Below, piece by piece: positions 26,796 to 36,048 of a stretch of DNA of 64,000 nt. The notes under the pieces are model-generated. The model was given only the letters and a program-made list of their open reading frames with translations. It searched no databases and was not told the origin of the DNA. Source of the stretch: Paraburkholderia sartisoli (GTDB lineage Bacteria > Pseudomonadota > Gammaproteobacteria > Burkholderiales > Burkholderiaceae). The DNA is taken from contig NZ_FNRQ01000003.1 of NCBI RefSeq assembly GCF_900107685.1, positions 186,001 through 250,000 of the forward strand, given 5' to 3'. A program made the translations under genes and the position numbers. Every line of letters begins with the position of its first letter. Positions within the stretch are counted from its first letter, which is position 1.

Positions 26796-28622
26796 ATGCC
26801 TTTGCCTACCGCACCCAGCAAGCTCGGCAATCTCCTGCCGCCTGATGAATACAAGGTGAAAGCCAGCCCGGCGGCGAAATCCGCCCGCAAACAGGCGCAC
26901 GAAGGCGAGCCTGCACAGACAGCCGCACCAGTAGCAGACATCGGCCGCGCCAATGTCGCGCCGCCGATGTCGCATGCGGCCAACGCCGCCACGACGCTGC
27001 GCCCCGTTCCGGCTTCACCCGCCGCCGAAGCGCCCGCGCGCGGACGCCGGCAGAAACAGACCGCCGCGTTGCTGCAACCGGTGCCGGCCCGTGCCGAGCC
27101 GGAGCAGCCCGCTGCACAACCCGTCGTTGCCCGCGCGGGCAAGCAGGCGGACGCGGCCACGCCCGCCGCGGCCGCTCCGGGCACCCGTGGCACGGCGAAA
27201 AACCGTGGCCGCAAAACGAACGAGATCGAAATCCGCAAGCTCTTCGTGCTGGACACGAACGTGCTGATGCACGATCCGAGCTGCCTGTTCCGGTTCGAGG
27301 AACACGACGTCTATCTGCCGATGATGACGCTGGAAGAACTCGACAACCACAAGAAAGGGATGTCGGAAGTCGCGCGTAACGCGCGCCAGGTCAGCCGGAC
27401 GCTCGACGCGCTCGTCGCCAACGCGGGCGAGATGTCGGAAGGCATTTCGCTGTCGCGCCTCGGCAGCCGCGAGGCCGCCGGACGCCTGTATTTCCAGACG
27501 AAGCTCACGCACATCGAGCCGGTTGAAGGCCTTCCGCAAGGCAAGGCGGACAACCAGATTCTGGGTGTCGTGCGCGCGTTGCAGCGCGATCGCGAGGACC
27601 GCCAGGTCGTGCTGGTGTCGAAAGACATCAACATGCGGATCAAGGCACACGCACTCGGCCTGCCCGCTGAAGACTATTTCAACGACCAGGTTCTCGAAGA
27701 CAGCGACCTGCTCTATTCGGGCATTCGCGCGCTGCCGCAGGACTTCTGGACGAAGCACGCGAAGGGCATGGAAAGCTGGCAGGACACGAAGACCGGTACG
27801 ACGTACTACCGCGTGACCGGTCCGCTGTGCGCGTCGATGCTCGTCAACGAATTCGTCTACCTCGAGCCGCAGAACGGCGAGCCGGCGTTCCACGCGCTCG
27901 TTCGCGAACTGAACGGCAAGACCGCGCTGCTGCAGACCCTGCGCGACTACGGCCATCACAAGAACAACGTGTGGGGCATCACGGCGCGCAACCGTGAGCA
28001 GAATTTCGCGCTCAATCTGCTGATGAATCCGGAAATCGATTTCGTCACGCTGCTGGGTCAGGCGGGTACCGGCAAGACGCTCGTCGCGCTGGCCGCGGGC
28101 CTCGCGCAGGTGCTCGACGACAAGCGCTACAACGAGATCATCGTGACGCGCGCGACGGTGCCGGTCGGCGAAGACATCGGCTTCCTGCCCGGCACGGAAG
28201 AGGAAAAGATGCAGCCGTGGATGGGCGCATTCGACGACAACCTCGAAGTGCTCCAGAAAACCGACGACGCCGCCGGTGAATGGGGACGCGCCGCCACCCA
28301 GGAACTGATCCGCTCGCGCCTGAAGGTGAAGAGCATGAACTTCATGCGCGGCCGGACGTTCGTCGACAAATATCTGATCATCGACGAAGCGCAGAACCTG
28401 ACGCCGAAGCAGATGAAGACGCTTGTCACGCGGGCGGGTCCGGGTACGAAGATCATCTGTCTCGGCAATATCGCGCAGATCGACACGCCGTACCTGACGG
28501 AAGGCAGTTCGGGCCTGACTTACGTGGTCGACCGCTTCAAGGGCTGGGCGCACAGCGGACACGTGACGCTGGCTCGCGGCGAACGCTCGCGACTGGCCGA
28601 TTACGCTTCCGAAATCCTGTAG
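26796..28622 (+). CDS. PIN domain-PhoH ATPase fusion protein
   Basis: This 608-residue protein has three parts. Residues 1-145 are a disordered Ala/Pro-rich basic linker. About 148-290 form a PIN-type RNase domain (FVLDTNVLMHDP with the acidic metal ligand, VLVSKDINMRIKA later). About 375-608 form the PhoH ATPase/helicase-like domain, with Walker A GQAGTGKT and Walker B YLIIDEAQN. PIN-PhoH (PhoH2-type) proteins can act as RNA helicases with ribonuclease activity. The ATG at 26796 has a cgaggg Shine-Dalgarno. It ends with a strong terminator. Confidence 0.9.
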   Translation: MPLPTAPSKLGNLLPPDEYKVKASPAAKSARKQAHEGEPAQTAAPVADIGRANVAPPMSHAANAATTLRPVPASPAAEAPARGRRQKQTAALLQPVPARAEPEQPAAQPVVARAGKQADAATPAAAAPGTRGTAKNRGRKTNEIEIRKLFVLDTNVLMHDPSCLFRFEEHDVYLPMMTLEELDNHKKGMSEVARNARQVSRTLDALVANAGEMSEGISLSRLGSREAAGRLYFQTKLTHIEPVEGLPQGKADNQILGVVRALQRDREDRQVVLVSKDINMRIKAHALGLPAEDYFNDQVLEDSDLLYSGIRALPQDFWTKHAKGMESWQDTKTGTTYYRVTGPLCASMLVNEFVYLEPQNGEPAFHALVRELNGKTALLQTLRDYGHHKNNVWGITARNREQNFALNLLMNPEIDFVTLLGQAGTGKTLVALAAGLAQVLDDKRYNEIIVTRATVPVGEDIGFLPGTEEEKMQPWMGAFDDNLEVLQKTDDAAGEWGRAATQELIRSRLKVKSMNFMRGRTFVDKYLIIDEAQNLTPKQMKTLVTRAGPGTKIICLGNIAQIDTPYLTEGSSGLTYVVDRFKGWAHSGHVTLARGERSRLADYASEIL

Positions 28623-28645
28623 TTTTTATCAGTCTGACGGGTCGG

Positions 28646-28680
28646 AAAGCCGCGCCGGGTCACTCCGGCGCGGCTTTTTT
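28646..28680 (+). terminator. Intrinsic terminator after the PIN-PhoH gene
   Basis: A 13-bp GC-rich stem (aaagccgcgccgg / ccggcgcggcttt, loop gtcact) is followed by T6, 24 nt after the stop. Confidence 0.93.
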
Positions 28681-28835
28681 CATGACTTTGCCGGTTCGAT
28701 CCCCGTTTCGCGACAACAACAGTTAGCGCACGAACTTCAAGTAAATCATGAGGTTTTATTGCCTGGCCCACGCCGGACGGGCTACCATCGGCACATCTTC
28801 GCCTTAAGCGGGCGCTTACGCCCGTCCGCGTCGCC

Positions 28836-30077
28836 ATGCGCCGAACCGGGTTTTCGCTGCTGATCGTGCTTCTGCTCGCCGCCTGCTCGGGCGCGCCGCA
28901 GAAGACGACGCGTGGGCCCGCCAGTTCGGCCACGTCGAGTGCGGGCGCATACCGGACCATTCCGCCTGGCTTCCCCAATTTCGTCGATCACACCGTCGGG
29001 CGCGAGGAAATCTCGATTCAGGCGATGAGCCTTGTCGGCGTGCCCTATCGCTGGGGCGGCAACACGCCGGACAGCGGCTTCGACTGCAGCGGGCTGGTGC
29101 GCTACGTGGTGTCGCGGGCGGCATCGGTCAATCTGCCCCGCACGACGGCGGACATGAGCAGCCGCGGCGAGTCGGTCGAACCCGATAAAATCGCCACTGG
29201 CGACCTGATTTTCTTCAACACGACCGGACGGCCGCACTCGCACGTCGGCATTTACGTCGGCAAGCTTCGCTTCGTGAACGCGCCATCGACCGGCGGCACC
29301 GTGCGGATCGACTATCTGACGAACCCCTACTGGGCGAAGCGGTTCGACGGCATCCGCCGCGTTGCGCCACCCGCCGGCAAACCCGCGCCGTTCGATACGC
29401 CGACTTATCAGGCGTCCGCCACGCCGGAGTCCAGCGGCTCGGCCCCATCGCAAACGGCTTCGCGCTCGCCGCCCCCGCAATCCGCGTACGGGGCTGGGGT
29501 TTCATCAGTTGCAGGTGGCACTTCCACCGCGCCTTTGACGCGAACCGTCGTCAGCACGCCGCGTTCAACGCAGCCGGCCGCGCCCGCTGCAACCTTCGCG
29601 ACGGCAACGCAGCCGGCCGCGCTCGCAGCTGTTCCTGCCGCCCCTCGCCCAGCATCCGCCGATCCGTTCGAGCCGCCTCCGCCCGGCATGACGGCCGCCC
29701 AGATGCAGGCACGCGCGGCGGGTGCAACTTCGCCGGCCGCCATCTCTGGTGCTGCACAAGCTCAAGCAGCAGATGCACCGCTCCAGACCGACGTTTCCAC
29801 ATCTTCGCGCCCATCGCTGCCTTCGAGCACCGCCACCCCGGCACCAGACGCGATCGACGCCGCTGCCGACGCCTTCGAACCGCCGCCGCCCGCGGCTGTC
29901 GCTGCGCGCCAGGCACAGCAGGCGCGACAAGAAGCCGGGCAAATACAACAACCGTCGCAACCCGACGCCGATGATGGCGTACGGATCATGCGCGCCTCCA
30001 CCGCCTCTCGCCCCCTTCCCGCGCCCACGCAATCCGGCGACGATCCGATTGCCCGTTTTGCCAACGGCAGTTTCTGA
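28836..30077 (+). CDS. NlpC/P60 (C40) peptidoglycan endopeptidase lipoprotein
   Basis: This 413-residue protein starts with a lipoprotein signal ending in the lipobox LLAAC (Cys17). Next is an NlpC/P60 domain (about 55-190), a family that cuts D-Glu-mDAP bonds in peptidoglycan stem peptides. The catalytic Cys84 is in DSGFDCSGLV and His136 in SHVGIYVG; the third polar residue is Asn148 rather than the more common His. Residues from about 195 on are a Pro/Ala/Ser/Thr-rich, probably disordered tail with repeated DPFEPPPP-type segments. It may be a flexible spacer that lets an outer-membrane lipoprotein reach the wall. Confidence 0.9.
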   Translation: MRRTGFSLLIVLLLAACSGAPQKTTRGPASSATSSAGAYRTIPPGFPNFVDHTVGREEISIQAMSLVGVPYRWGGNTPDSGFDCSGLVRYVVSRAASVNLPRTTADMSSRGESVEPDKIATGDLIFFNTTGRPHSHVGIYVGKLRFVNAPSTGGTVRIDYLTNPYWAKRFDGIRRVAPPAGKPAPFDTPTYQASATPESSGSAPSQTASRSPPPQSAYGAGVSSVAGGTSTAPLTRTVVSTPRSTQPAAPAATFATATQPAALAAVPAAPRPASADPFEPPPPGMTAAQMQARAAGATSPAAISGAAQAQAADAPLQTDVSTSSRPSLPSSTATPAPDAIDAAADAFEPPPPAAVAARQAQQARQEAGQIQQPSQPDADDGVRIMRASTASRPLPAPTQSGDDPIARFANGSF

Positions 30078-30176
30078 CTTTCCCCCGACCCAGTCCATAT
30101 GCCGTTCGGCCGACTCGCCGCAGGTCTGGGGCTCTGCTATCGTTGCCCATATTCTCCTGATAGCGGGTGACATGCG

Positions 30177-30983
30177 ATGGATCTCGGTCTGAAAAACAAG
30201 GTGGTACTGATCACAGGCGGCAGCAAGGGAATCGGGCTTGCGTGCGCACGCGCGTTCGCAACGGAAGGCGCGAAGGTTGCAATCGTGTCGCGCGATCCCG
30301 CCAATCTCGCCCGTGCCCGCGAGCAACTGGCGAAAGAAGGTCTGCATGTGCATTTAACGCGCGCGGATCTGCACGAGCCCCGCAGCGCGGCGGACGTCGT
30401 GGAGGAAGCCAGTCAGGCGATGGGGCCGATCGATATCCTGATCAACAGCGCCGGGGCGGCGAAACGCTACGACCCGGAAACACTCGATGCCGCTGCGTTC
30501 AAGGCAACGATGGAGGCGAAGTATTTTCCATACATCTACCCGCAGCAGGAAGTGCTGCGCAGGATGGTCGAGCGCATCAAGGCGGGCGGAGGATCGGAGC
30601 CCGGCACCATCGTGAACGTCATCGGCATGGGCGGGAAGATCGCCAGCGACATTCATATCGCAGGCGGCGCCGCCAACGCGGCGCTGATGCTGGCCACGGT
30701 GGGGCTGGCGCACTACTACGCACGCTACGGCATCCGGATCAACGCGATCAATCCGGGCGCCACGCTCACGGAACGTGTTGAAGAAGCATTGAAGCTGGAA
30801 GCCGGCCAGCAAGGCATCGGCACGGACGAGGCGCTCACGCGCGGACAGGCGAAGGTGCCGCTTGGGCGTTACGCGAAGCCGGAAGAAATCGCCGACGTCG
30901 CGTTGTTCCTCGCGAGCCGGCGTGCAAGCTACGTCACCGGGGCGATCATCCCGATGGATGGGGGCAGCTCGCCGCTCATCTGA
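30177..30983 (+). CDS. SDR-fold protein lacking the Ser-Tyr-Lys catalytic residues
   Basis: This 268-residue classical SDR has an intact NAD(P)-binding TGGSKGIG (13-20), NSAGA (90-94) and INPGAT (191-196). Where catalytic YxxxK should be it has GGAAN (163-167), and the upstream Ser position is also non-Ser (NVIGMGGK). It therefore keeps the cofactor site but not the reductase triad. It could bind nucleotide as a sensor, or use other residues. No operon partners are evident: it stands alone between the NlpC/P60 gene and the convergent pit gene. Confidence 0.85.
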   Translation: MDLGLKNKVVLITGGSKGIGLACARAFATEGAKVAIVSRDPANLARAREQLAKEGLHVHLTRADLHEPRSAADVVEEASQAMGPIDILINSAGAAKRYDPETLDAAAFKATMEAKYFPYIYPQQEVLRRMVERIKAGGGSEPGTIVNVIGMGGKIASDIHIAGGAANAALMLATVGLAHYYARYGIRINAINPGATLTERVEEALKLEAGQQGIGTDEALTRGQAKVPLGRYAKPEEIADVALFLASRRASYVTGAIIPMDGGSSPLI

Positions 30984-31012
30984 TGCGAGCCGGCGCGCGA
31001 GGCTTCAAGGAT

Positions 31013-32023
31013 TTACAACAGATGGTGTCCGACCCACCATCCGGCCGCGGCGAGCACCGCGGAAGCCGGAATCGTGAGAACCCAGGCCCAGACGATATTG
31101 CCCGCAACGCCCCAGCGCACGGCGCTCAGCTTTCGCGTCGCGCCCACGCCGACAATCGCGCCGGTAATCGTGTGCGTGGTCGATACCGGAATGCCGAGCG
31201 AGGAAGCGATGAAGAGCGTGATCGCGCCACCCGATTCGGCGCAAAAACCGCCCACTGGCTTGAGCTTCGTGATCTTCTGCCCCATCGTGCGAACGATTCG
31301 CCAGCCGCCGAACAGCGTGCCGAGGCCCATCGACAGATAACAGCCGCCGATCACCCAGATCGGCGGGGCGTCGGCGGTTGCCGAAGCGTAGCCAGTCGCG
31401 ATCAGCAGCATCCAGATGATGCCGATGGTTTTCTGCGCGTCGTTGCCGCCATGGCCGAGGCTGTACAAACCCGCGGATACCATCTGGAGACGCCGGAAGC
31501 GCCGGTCGACCTTGCTGGGTGGCGTACGGAAGTAGAGCCACGACACCGCCAGCATGAAGAACGATCCGAGCACGAAGCCGAGCAGCGGCGAGATGAAAAT
31601 GAACGCGACCGTTTTCAGCAGGCCGTCGAGGTTGAGCGAGCCCCAACCCGACTTCGCGAGCGCGGCGCCGACAAGGCCACCGATCAGCGCATGCGACGAG
31701 CTCGACGGAATGCCGTAGTACCACGTGACGATATTCCAGCCAATCGCACCGACCAGCGCGCCGAATATGACGTAATGGTCGACGATTTGCGGATCGATCG
31801 TGCCCTTGCCGACCGTCTGCGCGACCTTGAGGTGAAAGATGAAATACGCGATGACGTTGAAGGCCGCCGCGAAGGCCACCGCCTGTTGCGGTTTCAGGAC
31901 ACCGGTCGACACGACGGTCGCAATCGAATTCGCGGCGTCGTGGAAGCCGTTCATGAAGTCGAATACGAGCGCAACGGCAACGAGGGCAACGACGACCCAG
32001 ATAGCGAGTTGAATCGATTGCAT
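31013..32023 (-). CDS. pit: Low-affinity inorganic phosphate transporter Pit
   Basis: This 336-residue PiT family transporter imports phosphate, usually as a metal-phosphate complex with H+. The two PD001131 signature halves are visible: DFMNGFHDAANSIAT near the N-terminus and STTHTITGAIVGVGATRK toward the C-terminus, with GGNDAQKTIGII between. About 10 TM helices. It starts 1 nt after the stop of the DUF47 gene, so the two are translationally coupled. Confidence 0.93.
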   Translation of the reverse strand: MQSIQLAIWVVVALVAVALVFDFMNGFHDAANSIATVVSTGVLKPQQAVAFAAAFNVIAYFIFHLKVAQTVGKGTIDPQIVDHYVIFGALVGAIGWNIVTWYYGIPSSSSHALIGGLVGAALAKSGWGSLNLDGLLKTVAFIFISPLLGFVLGSFFMLAVSWLYFRTPPSKVDRRFRRLQMVSAGLYSLGHGGNDAQKTIGIIWMLLIATGYASATADAPPIWVIGGCYLSMGLGTLFGGWRIVRTMGQKITKLKPVGGFCAESGGAITLFIASSLGIPVSTTHTITGAIVGVGATRKLSAVRWGVAGNIVWAWVLTIPASAVLAAAGWWVGHHLL

Positions 32024-32024
32024 C

Positions 32025-32651
32025 TCAGGCGTTTTCCAGCACGATGCCTTCGATGATGTTGGCCACATCCTCGCATTTGTCGGTGATCGTCTCGAGCAGT
32101 TCGTAAATTGCCTTGAGCTTGATCAGGGTCTTTACATTGTCTTCTTCGCGGAAGAGTTTCGATATCGCGGCACGCAGCACGCGGTCCGCTTCCGATTCGA
32201 GGCGGTCGATGTCTTCGCACGCTTTCAGGATCTGGCTCGCCTGCTTCATGTCCGACAACAGGCCGACCGCGAACTGCACACGCTCGCTCGTCGCCGTGCA
32301 GATATGCGCCAGCTGGCTCGCTTCGGAGGTAACGGCCTGTACGTCGTACAGCGAAATGGCGGTCGCGACGTCCTCCATCAGGTCGAGGATGTCGTCCATC
32401 GTCGTGATCAGCTTGTGGATCTCGTCGCGGTCGAGCGGCGTAATGAAGGTCTTGTGCAGCAGGTCGATTGTTTCGTGCGTCAGTTTGTCGGCGGCTTTTT
32501 CGGCGGCCTGCACGTTTTGCTTGTGGATCTCGGCATCCGACAGGTTATCGATCAGGAGCTCGAGTTCGCGGCTCGCCGACATGATGCAGGCGGCATGCGC
32601 GTTGAAATATTCAAAGAACTTGCCCTCGGTGGGCATGAATCGACCGAACAT
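32025..32651 (-). CDS. DUF47 (PhoU-like) Pit accessory protein
   Basis: This 208-residue all-helical protein of the DUF47/PhoU-like family is typically encoded next to pit genes and is thought to control transport activity. It begins MFGRFMPTEGKFFEYFN and has acidic metal-site patterns such as DEIHKLITTMDDILDLMED. It is directly upstream of pit (1 nt). A TACAAT -10-like word on the minus strand (32705-32700) lies about 50 bp before the start. Confidence 0.9.
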   Translation of the reverse strand: MFGRFMPTEGKFFEYFNAHAACIMSASRELELLIDNLSDAEIHKQNVQAAEKAADKLTHETIDLLHKTFITPLDRDEIHKLITTMDDILDLMEDVATAISLYDVQAVTSEASQLAHICTATSERVQFAVGLLSDMKQASQILKACEDIDRLESEADRVLRAAISKLFREEDNVKTLIKLKAIYELLETITDKCEDVANIIEGIVLENA

Positions 32652-32768
32652 TGGGATCCCGGAAATTGGCCACGAATATGACTGACATAAAACCGCAATA
32701 TTGTACCGTCGTGGCCCGGATGCCGCACTTGTGAGGGCGTCCTTACAACAGATCAGGCCGCGCTGGCT

Positions 32769-34157
32769 TTACTCGCCGTAGAAATTCTGCGCGCCCGCAA
32801 AATTGTCGAACTTCGTAAATTGACCATGGAACGTGAGCCGAACAGGCCCGATCGGACCATTCCGCTGTTTACCGATGATGATCTCGGCGGTGCCCTTGTC
32901 CTGACTGTCCGGGTTATAGACTTCGTCACGATAGATGAACAGGATCACGTCGGCATCCTGCTCGATAGCGCCGGATTCGCGCAGGTCAGACATGATCGGG
33001 CGCTTGTTGGGCCGCTGCTCCAGACCGCGATTCAACTGCGAGAGCGCGATGACCGGCACGTCGAGTTCCTTCGCGAGACTCTTCAGCGAACGGGAAATTT
33101 CGGAAATTTCGGTTGCCCGGTTCTCGCCCGCCGACGATGAACCGCTCATCAGCTGAAGGTAATCGATGATGATGAGGCCGAGCTTGCCGCATTGACGCGA
33201 CAGGCGTCGCGCCCGCGAGCGCAGTTCCATCGGGTTCAAACCGCCGGTTTCGTCGATGAAAATCTGCGCCTCGCTCATTTTCTGCACGGCGTGCGTGAGC
33301 TTCGGCCAGTCTTCGTCGGTCAGGCGCCCGGTTCGCATGCGGTGCTGGTCGAGCCGGCCAACCGACCCGAGCATACGCATCGTGAGCTGCGTGCCCGGCA
33401 TTTCCATCGAGAACACGGCCACCGGCAGACCATACTCGACCGCGACATATTCGCCGATGTTCATCGAAAACGCGGTCTTACCCATCGAAGGCCGCCCCGC
33501 GACGATGATCAGCTCGCCACCGTGCATGCCCGACGTCATCCGGTCGAGGTCGACGAAACCTGTCGGCGTCCCCGTGACGTCGCTCGGATTCGCGGTGTGG
33601 TACAGCGTGTCGATCCGCTCGACGACCTGCGTGAGCAGCGGCCCGATCTCCAGGAAACCCTGCGTGCCGCGCGCGCCGTCTTCGGCGATCGAAAACACTT
33701 TCGATTCGGCCTCGTCCAGCAGCTGGCGCACTTCCTTGCCTTGCGGATTGAACGCGTCGGCCGAAATTTCGTCGGCGACCGAAACGAGGCGGCGCAACAC
33801 CGCCCGATCCCGCACGATTTCCGCGTACCGGCGAATGTTCGCCGCGCTCGGCGTGTTCTGCGCGAGCGCGTTGAGATAGGCCAGACCGCCGACGTCATCC
33901 GCCTTGCCCGCCGTGCCGAGTGCCTCGAAAACCGTGATCACGTCAGCAGGACGCGTCGCCGCGATCAGCTTGCCGATGTGTTCGTAGATGATCCGGTGGT
34001 CGTAGCGGTAAAAATCGCTCTGCGACAGGAAATCCGCAATGCGGTCCCACGCCGCGTTATCCAGCAGCAGGCCGCCGAGTACCGATTGTTCGGCCTCGAT
34101 TGAGTGTGGCGGGACTTTCAGCGATTCGAGCTGGGGATCTTTCGACGGTGCGTTCAT
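32769..34157 (-). CDS. dnaB: Replicative DNA helicase DnaB
   Basis: DnaB (462 aa) is the hexameric 5'-3' replicative helicase. It has the N-terminal primase-interaction domain (about 15-120), Walker A AGRPSMGKT, Walker B LIIIDYLQLM and the arginine-finger region. No intein is present. It sits downstream of the rpsF-priB-rpsR-rplI operon in the same direction, separated by a terminator, which is a conserved betaproteobacterial order. Confidence 0.98.
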   Translation of the reverse strand: MNAPSKDPQLESLKVPPHSIEAEQSVLGGLLLDNAAWDRIADFLSQSDFYRYDHRIIYEHIGKLIAATRPADVITVFEALGTAGKADDVGGLAYLNALAQNTPSAANIRRYAEIVRDRAVLRRLVSVADEISADAFNPQGKEVRQLLDEAESKVFSIAEDGARGTQGFLEIGPLLTQVVERIDTLYHTANPSDVTGTPTGFVDLDRMTSGMHGGELIIVAGRPSMGKTAFSMNIGEYVAVEYGLPVAVFSMEMPGTQLTMRMLGSVGRLDQHRMRTGRLTDEDWPKLTHAVQKMSEAQIFIDETGGLNPMELRSRARRLSRQCGKLGLIIIDYLQLMSGSSSAGENRATEISEISRSLKSLAKELDVPVIALSQLNRGLEQRPNKRPIMSDLRESGAIEQDADVILFIYRDEVYNPDSQDKGTAEIIIGKQRNGPIGPVRLTFHGQFTKFDNFAGAQNFYGE

Positions 34158-34233
34158 GGAGACGGATTATCGTGCAAATGGCGGCGTCGGGAAACCATAA
34201 AGACGGCCTCCGACGCCGGGCGCCGCACAACGC

Positions 34234-34265
34234 AAAGGCGGGAGCCGGTTTCCCGGCTCCCGCCT
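34234..34265 (-). terminator. Intrinsic terminator of the rpsF-priB-rpsR-rplI operon
   Basis: On the minus strand a 13-bp stem (aggcgggagccgg / ccggctcccgcct) with a four-base loop is followed by a short U-containing tract. It lies 48 nt after the rplI stop and before dnaB. Confidence 0.75.
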
Positions 34266-34312
34266 GTGTGCCAGAAACAGCCTGGCGAATACTACTGTGT
34301 TACCCGACCGTC

Positions 34313-34765
34313 TTAAGCGTGTTCGCCCAGCACCGACACCGTCACGTCGACGAGCACGTCGGTGTGCAGCGAGATCTGAACCGGATGGTCGCCGACCAGC
34401 TTGAGCGGACCTTCCGGCAGACGCACTTGCGCCTTTTCAACAGCGAAGCCTTGCTTGACCAGCGCGTCAGCGATGTCGGCGTTCGTCACCGAGCCAAACA
34501 GACGGCCGTCGACGCCAGCCTTCTGGCCGATCTGGACCGTCGAGCCTGCCAGCTTTTCGCCTTGGACCTGAGCGGCTGCCAGCTTTTCAGCGGCGACCTT
34601 TTCGAGTTCCGCACGGCGGACTTCGAATTCAGCGATCGCTTCCTTCGTGGCACGGCGGGCGCGCTTGTTCGGGATCAGGAAGTTACGTGCGTAACCGTCC
34701 TTGACCTTGACGATATCGCCCAGGTTGCCCAGGTTGACGACTTTTTCGAGAAGAATGATCTGCAT
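34313..34765 (-). CDS. rplI: 50S ribosomal protein L9
   Basis: L9 (150 aa) binds 23S rRNA at the base of the L1 stalk. It has the N-terminal signature [34 protein letters not shown] start, the long connecting helix and the C-terminal domain. It is the last gene of the rpsF operon. Confidence 0.98.
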   Translation of the reverse strand: MQIILLEKVVNLGNLGDIVKVKDGYARNFLIPNKRARRATKEAIAEFEVRRAELEKVAAEKLAAAQVQGEKLAGSTVQIGQKAGVDGRLFGSVTNADIADALVKQGFAVEKAQVRLPEGPLKLVGDHPVQISLHTDVLVDVTVSVLGEHA

Positions 34766-34792
34766 TCGGATGCTCCTTGTTGCGTCGTCGGG

Positions 34793-35068
34793 TTAGGCCT
34801 TGTGCTGGTCGGTGTACGGCACGAGCGCGAGGAAACGCGCGCGCTTGATTGCCGTGTCCAGCTGGCGTTGATAGTGCGACTTCGTACCCGTGAGACGCGC
34901 CGGCGTGATCTTGCCGTTCTCGCCGATGAAGTCCTTCAGCGTTTCGATGTCTTTGTAATCGATCTGGTCGACACCAGCTGCCGTGAAACGGCAGAACTTC
35001 TTGCGCTTGAAGAGCGGATTTTGTTGCTGACGACGTTTGTCGAATTTCTTACCAGTCGGGCGGGGCAT
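34793..35068 (-). CDS. rpsR: 30S ribosomal protein S18
   Basis: S18 (91 aa) pairs with S6 in the platform of the 30S subunit. Conserved [12 protein letters not shown] and [13 protein letters not shown] are present. The start MPRPTGKKF is 2 nt from the priB stop; the open frame further upstream lies inside priB. Confidence 0.97.
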   Translation of the reverse strand: MPRPTGKKFDKRRQQQNPLFKRKKFCRFTAAGVDQIDYKDIETLKDFIGENGKITPARLTGTKSHYQRQLDTAIKRARFLALVPYTDQHKA

Positions 35069-35070
35069 GT

Positions 35071-35370
35071 TCAGTCCTTTCCAATGTCCTGCAATTCTGT
35101 GATGTGAAACACCAGGGTTCGGGCGTTGCGGCTCTTTTTGGCCAGAAAACCGGTGAAGAGCGTTTCGACGCCCATTCCACACTTTTCCAGCCTGCCGCTC
35201 GTCTCGCCGGCGGCCACCGCCGGCATGGTCAGTTCGACTTGCCGTTTAATCCCGGCTTCGACGACTTCCGTGCGGTGAAGCAACGTACAGCTTGCAATCG
35301 GAACGCCGGCGGGGGTGTACCGCACCGGTTCGCGTTCGACGACGCTGCCTGTCAGTTGCAGCCTGTTCAC
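35071..35370 (-). CDS. priB: Primosomal replication protein N (PriB)
   Basis: PriB (99 aa) is a single-OB-fold ssDNA-binding protein of the PriA restart primosome. It starts [14 protein letters not shown] and ends with [11 protein letters not shown]. It is embedded between rpsF and rpsR as in most beta- and gammaproteobacteria. Confidence 0.95.
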   Translation of the reverse strand: MNRLQLTGSVVEREPVRYTPAGVPIASCTLLHRTEVVEAGIKRQVELTMPAVAAGETSGRLEKCGMGVETLFTGFLAKKSRNARTLVFHITELQDIGKD

Positions 35371-35411
35371 GAGAGCGACGCTTTAATCCTGATGGCTTAA
35401 ATAACGATGTC

Positions 35412-35786
35412 TTAAGCCTGCGCTTCGGACGGTTGCGTGGCAGCCGCCTTCTTGGCTTCTTCGCGCTGCACTTCCTTCATCATCGGCGACGGGCCGGTTT
35501 CAGCCTTTTTCTGCTTGACGATGAGGTGACGCAGAACCGCGTCGTTGAACTTGAATGCGTGCTCCAGCTCGTCGAGCGTGGTTTGATCGCATTCGATGTT
35601 CATGCAGACGTAGTGTGCCTTCGCGAGTTTCTCGATCATGTAGGCCAGCTGGCGACGGCCCCAGTCTTCGATACGATGGATCTGGCCACCGTGCGACGTG
35701 ATCGTGGTCTTGTAGCGCTCGATCATGGCGGGCACCTGCTCGCTCTGATCGGGATGCACGATAAATACGATTTCGTAATGACGCAT
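35412..35786 (-). CDS. rpsF: 30S ribosomal protein S6
   Basis: S6 (124 aa) starts [17 protein letters not shown] and has the conserved DWGRRQLAY segment. A longer open frame begins 12 codons earlier but the chosen start is universal. It is the first gene of the operon. The last 25 residues are a charged, Ala/Lys-rich tail. Confidence 0.97.
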   Translation of the reverse strand: MRHYEIVFIVHPDQSEQVPAMIERYKTTITSHGGQIHRIEDWGRRQLAYMIEKLAKAHYVCMNIECDQTTLDELEHAFKFNDAVLRHLIVKQKKAETGPSPMMKEVQREEAKKAAATQPSEAQA

Positions 35787-35861
35787 ATTCACTCCTTGTG
35801 CTGACTTATGGATAGAAGCCACCCGGGCGTCGGATCCGGTGTGGCAAGTGAGAAGCCGGAG

Positions 35862-35890
35862 AATATAACACGAATGGGGTCGGCACGCAA
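35862..35890 (-). promoter_or_regulatory. Sigma70 promoter of the rpsF operon
   Basis: On the minus strand TTGCGT (35890-35885) and TATATT (35867-35862) are separated by exactly 17 bp, 75 nt before the rpsF start codon. Confidence 0.7.
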
Positions 35891-36048
35891 GACATTACAC
35901 CGGTTTTCGCGCCGTTTCGGTCGTGTTTTCAACGGCTTATCGTGTGGCTCGACGATCAGCGCCCCGCTTTTGCTGGATAAGGCCGGCGCAGGCGCTTTGA
36001 CCCATCAACCGGCCGGACGCGCAAATCGTGGCGACCGGTCCGAAAACG

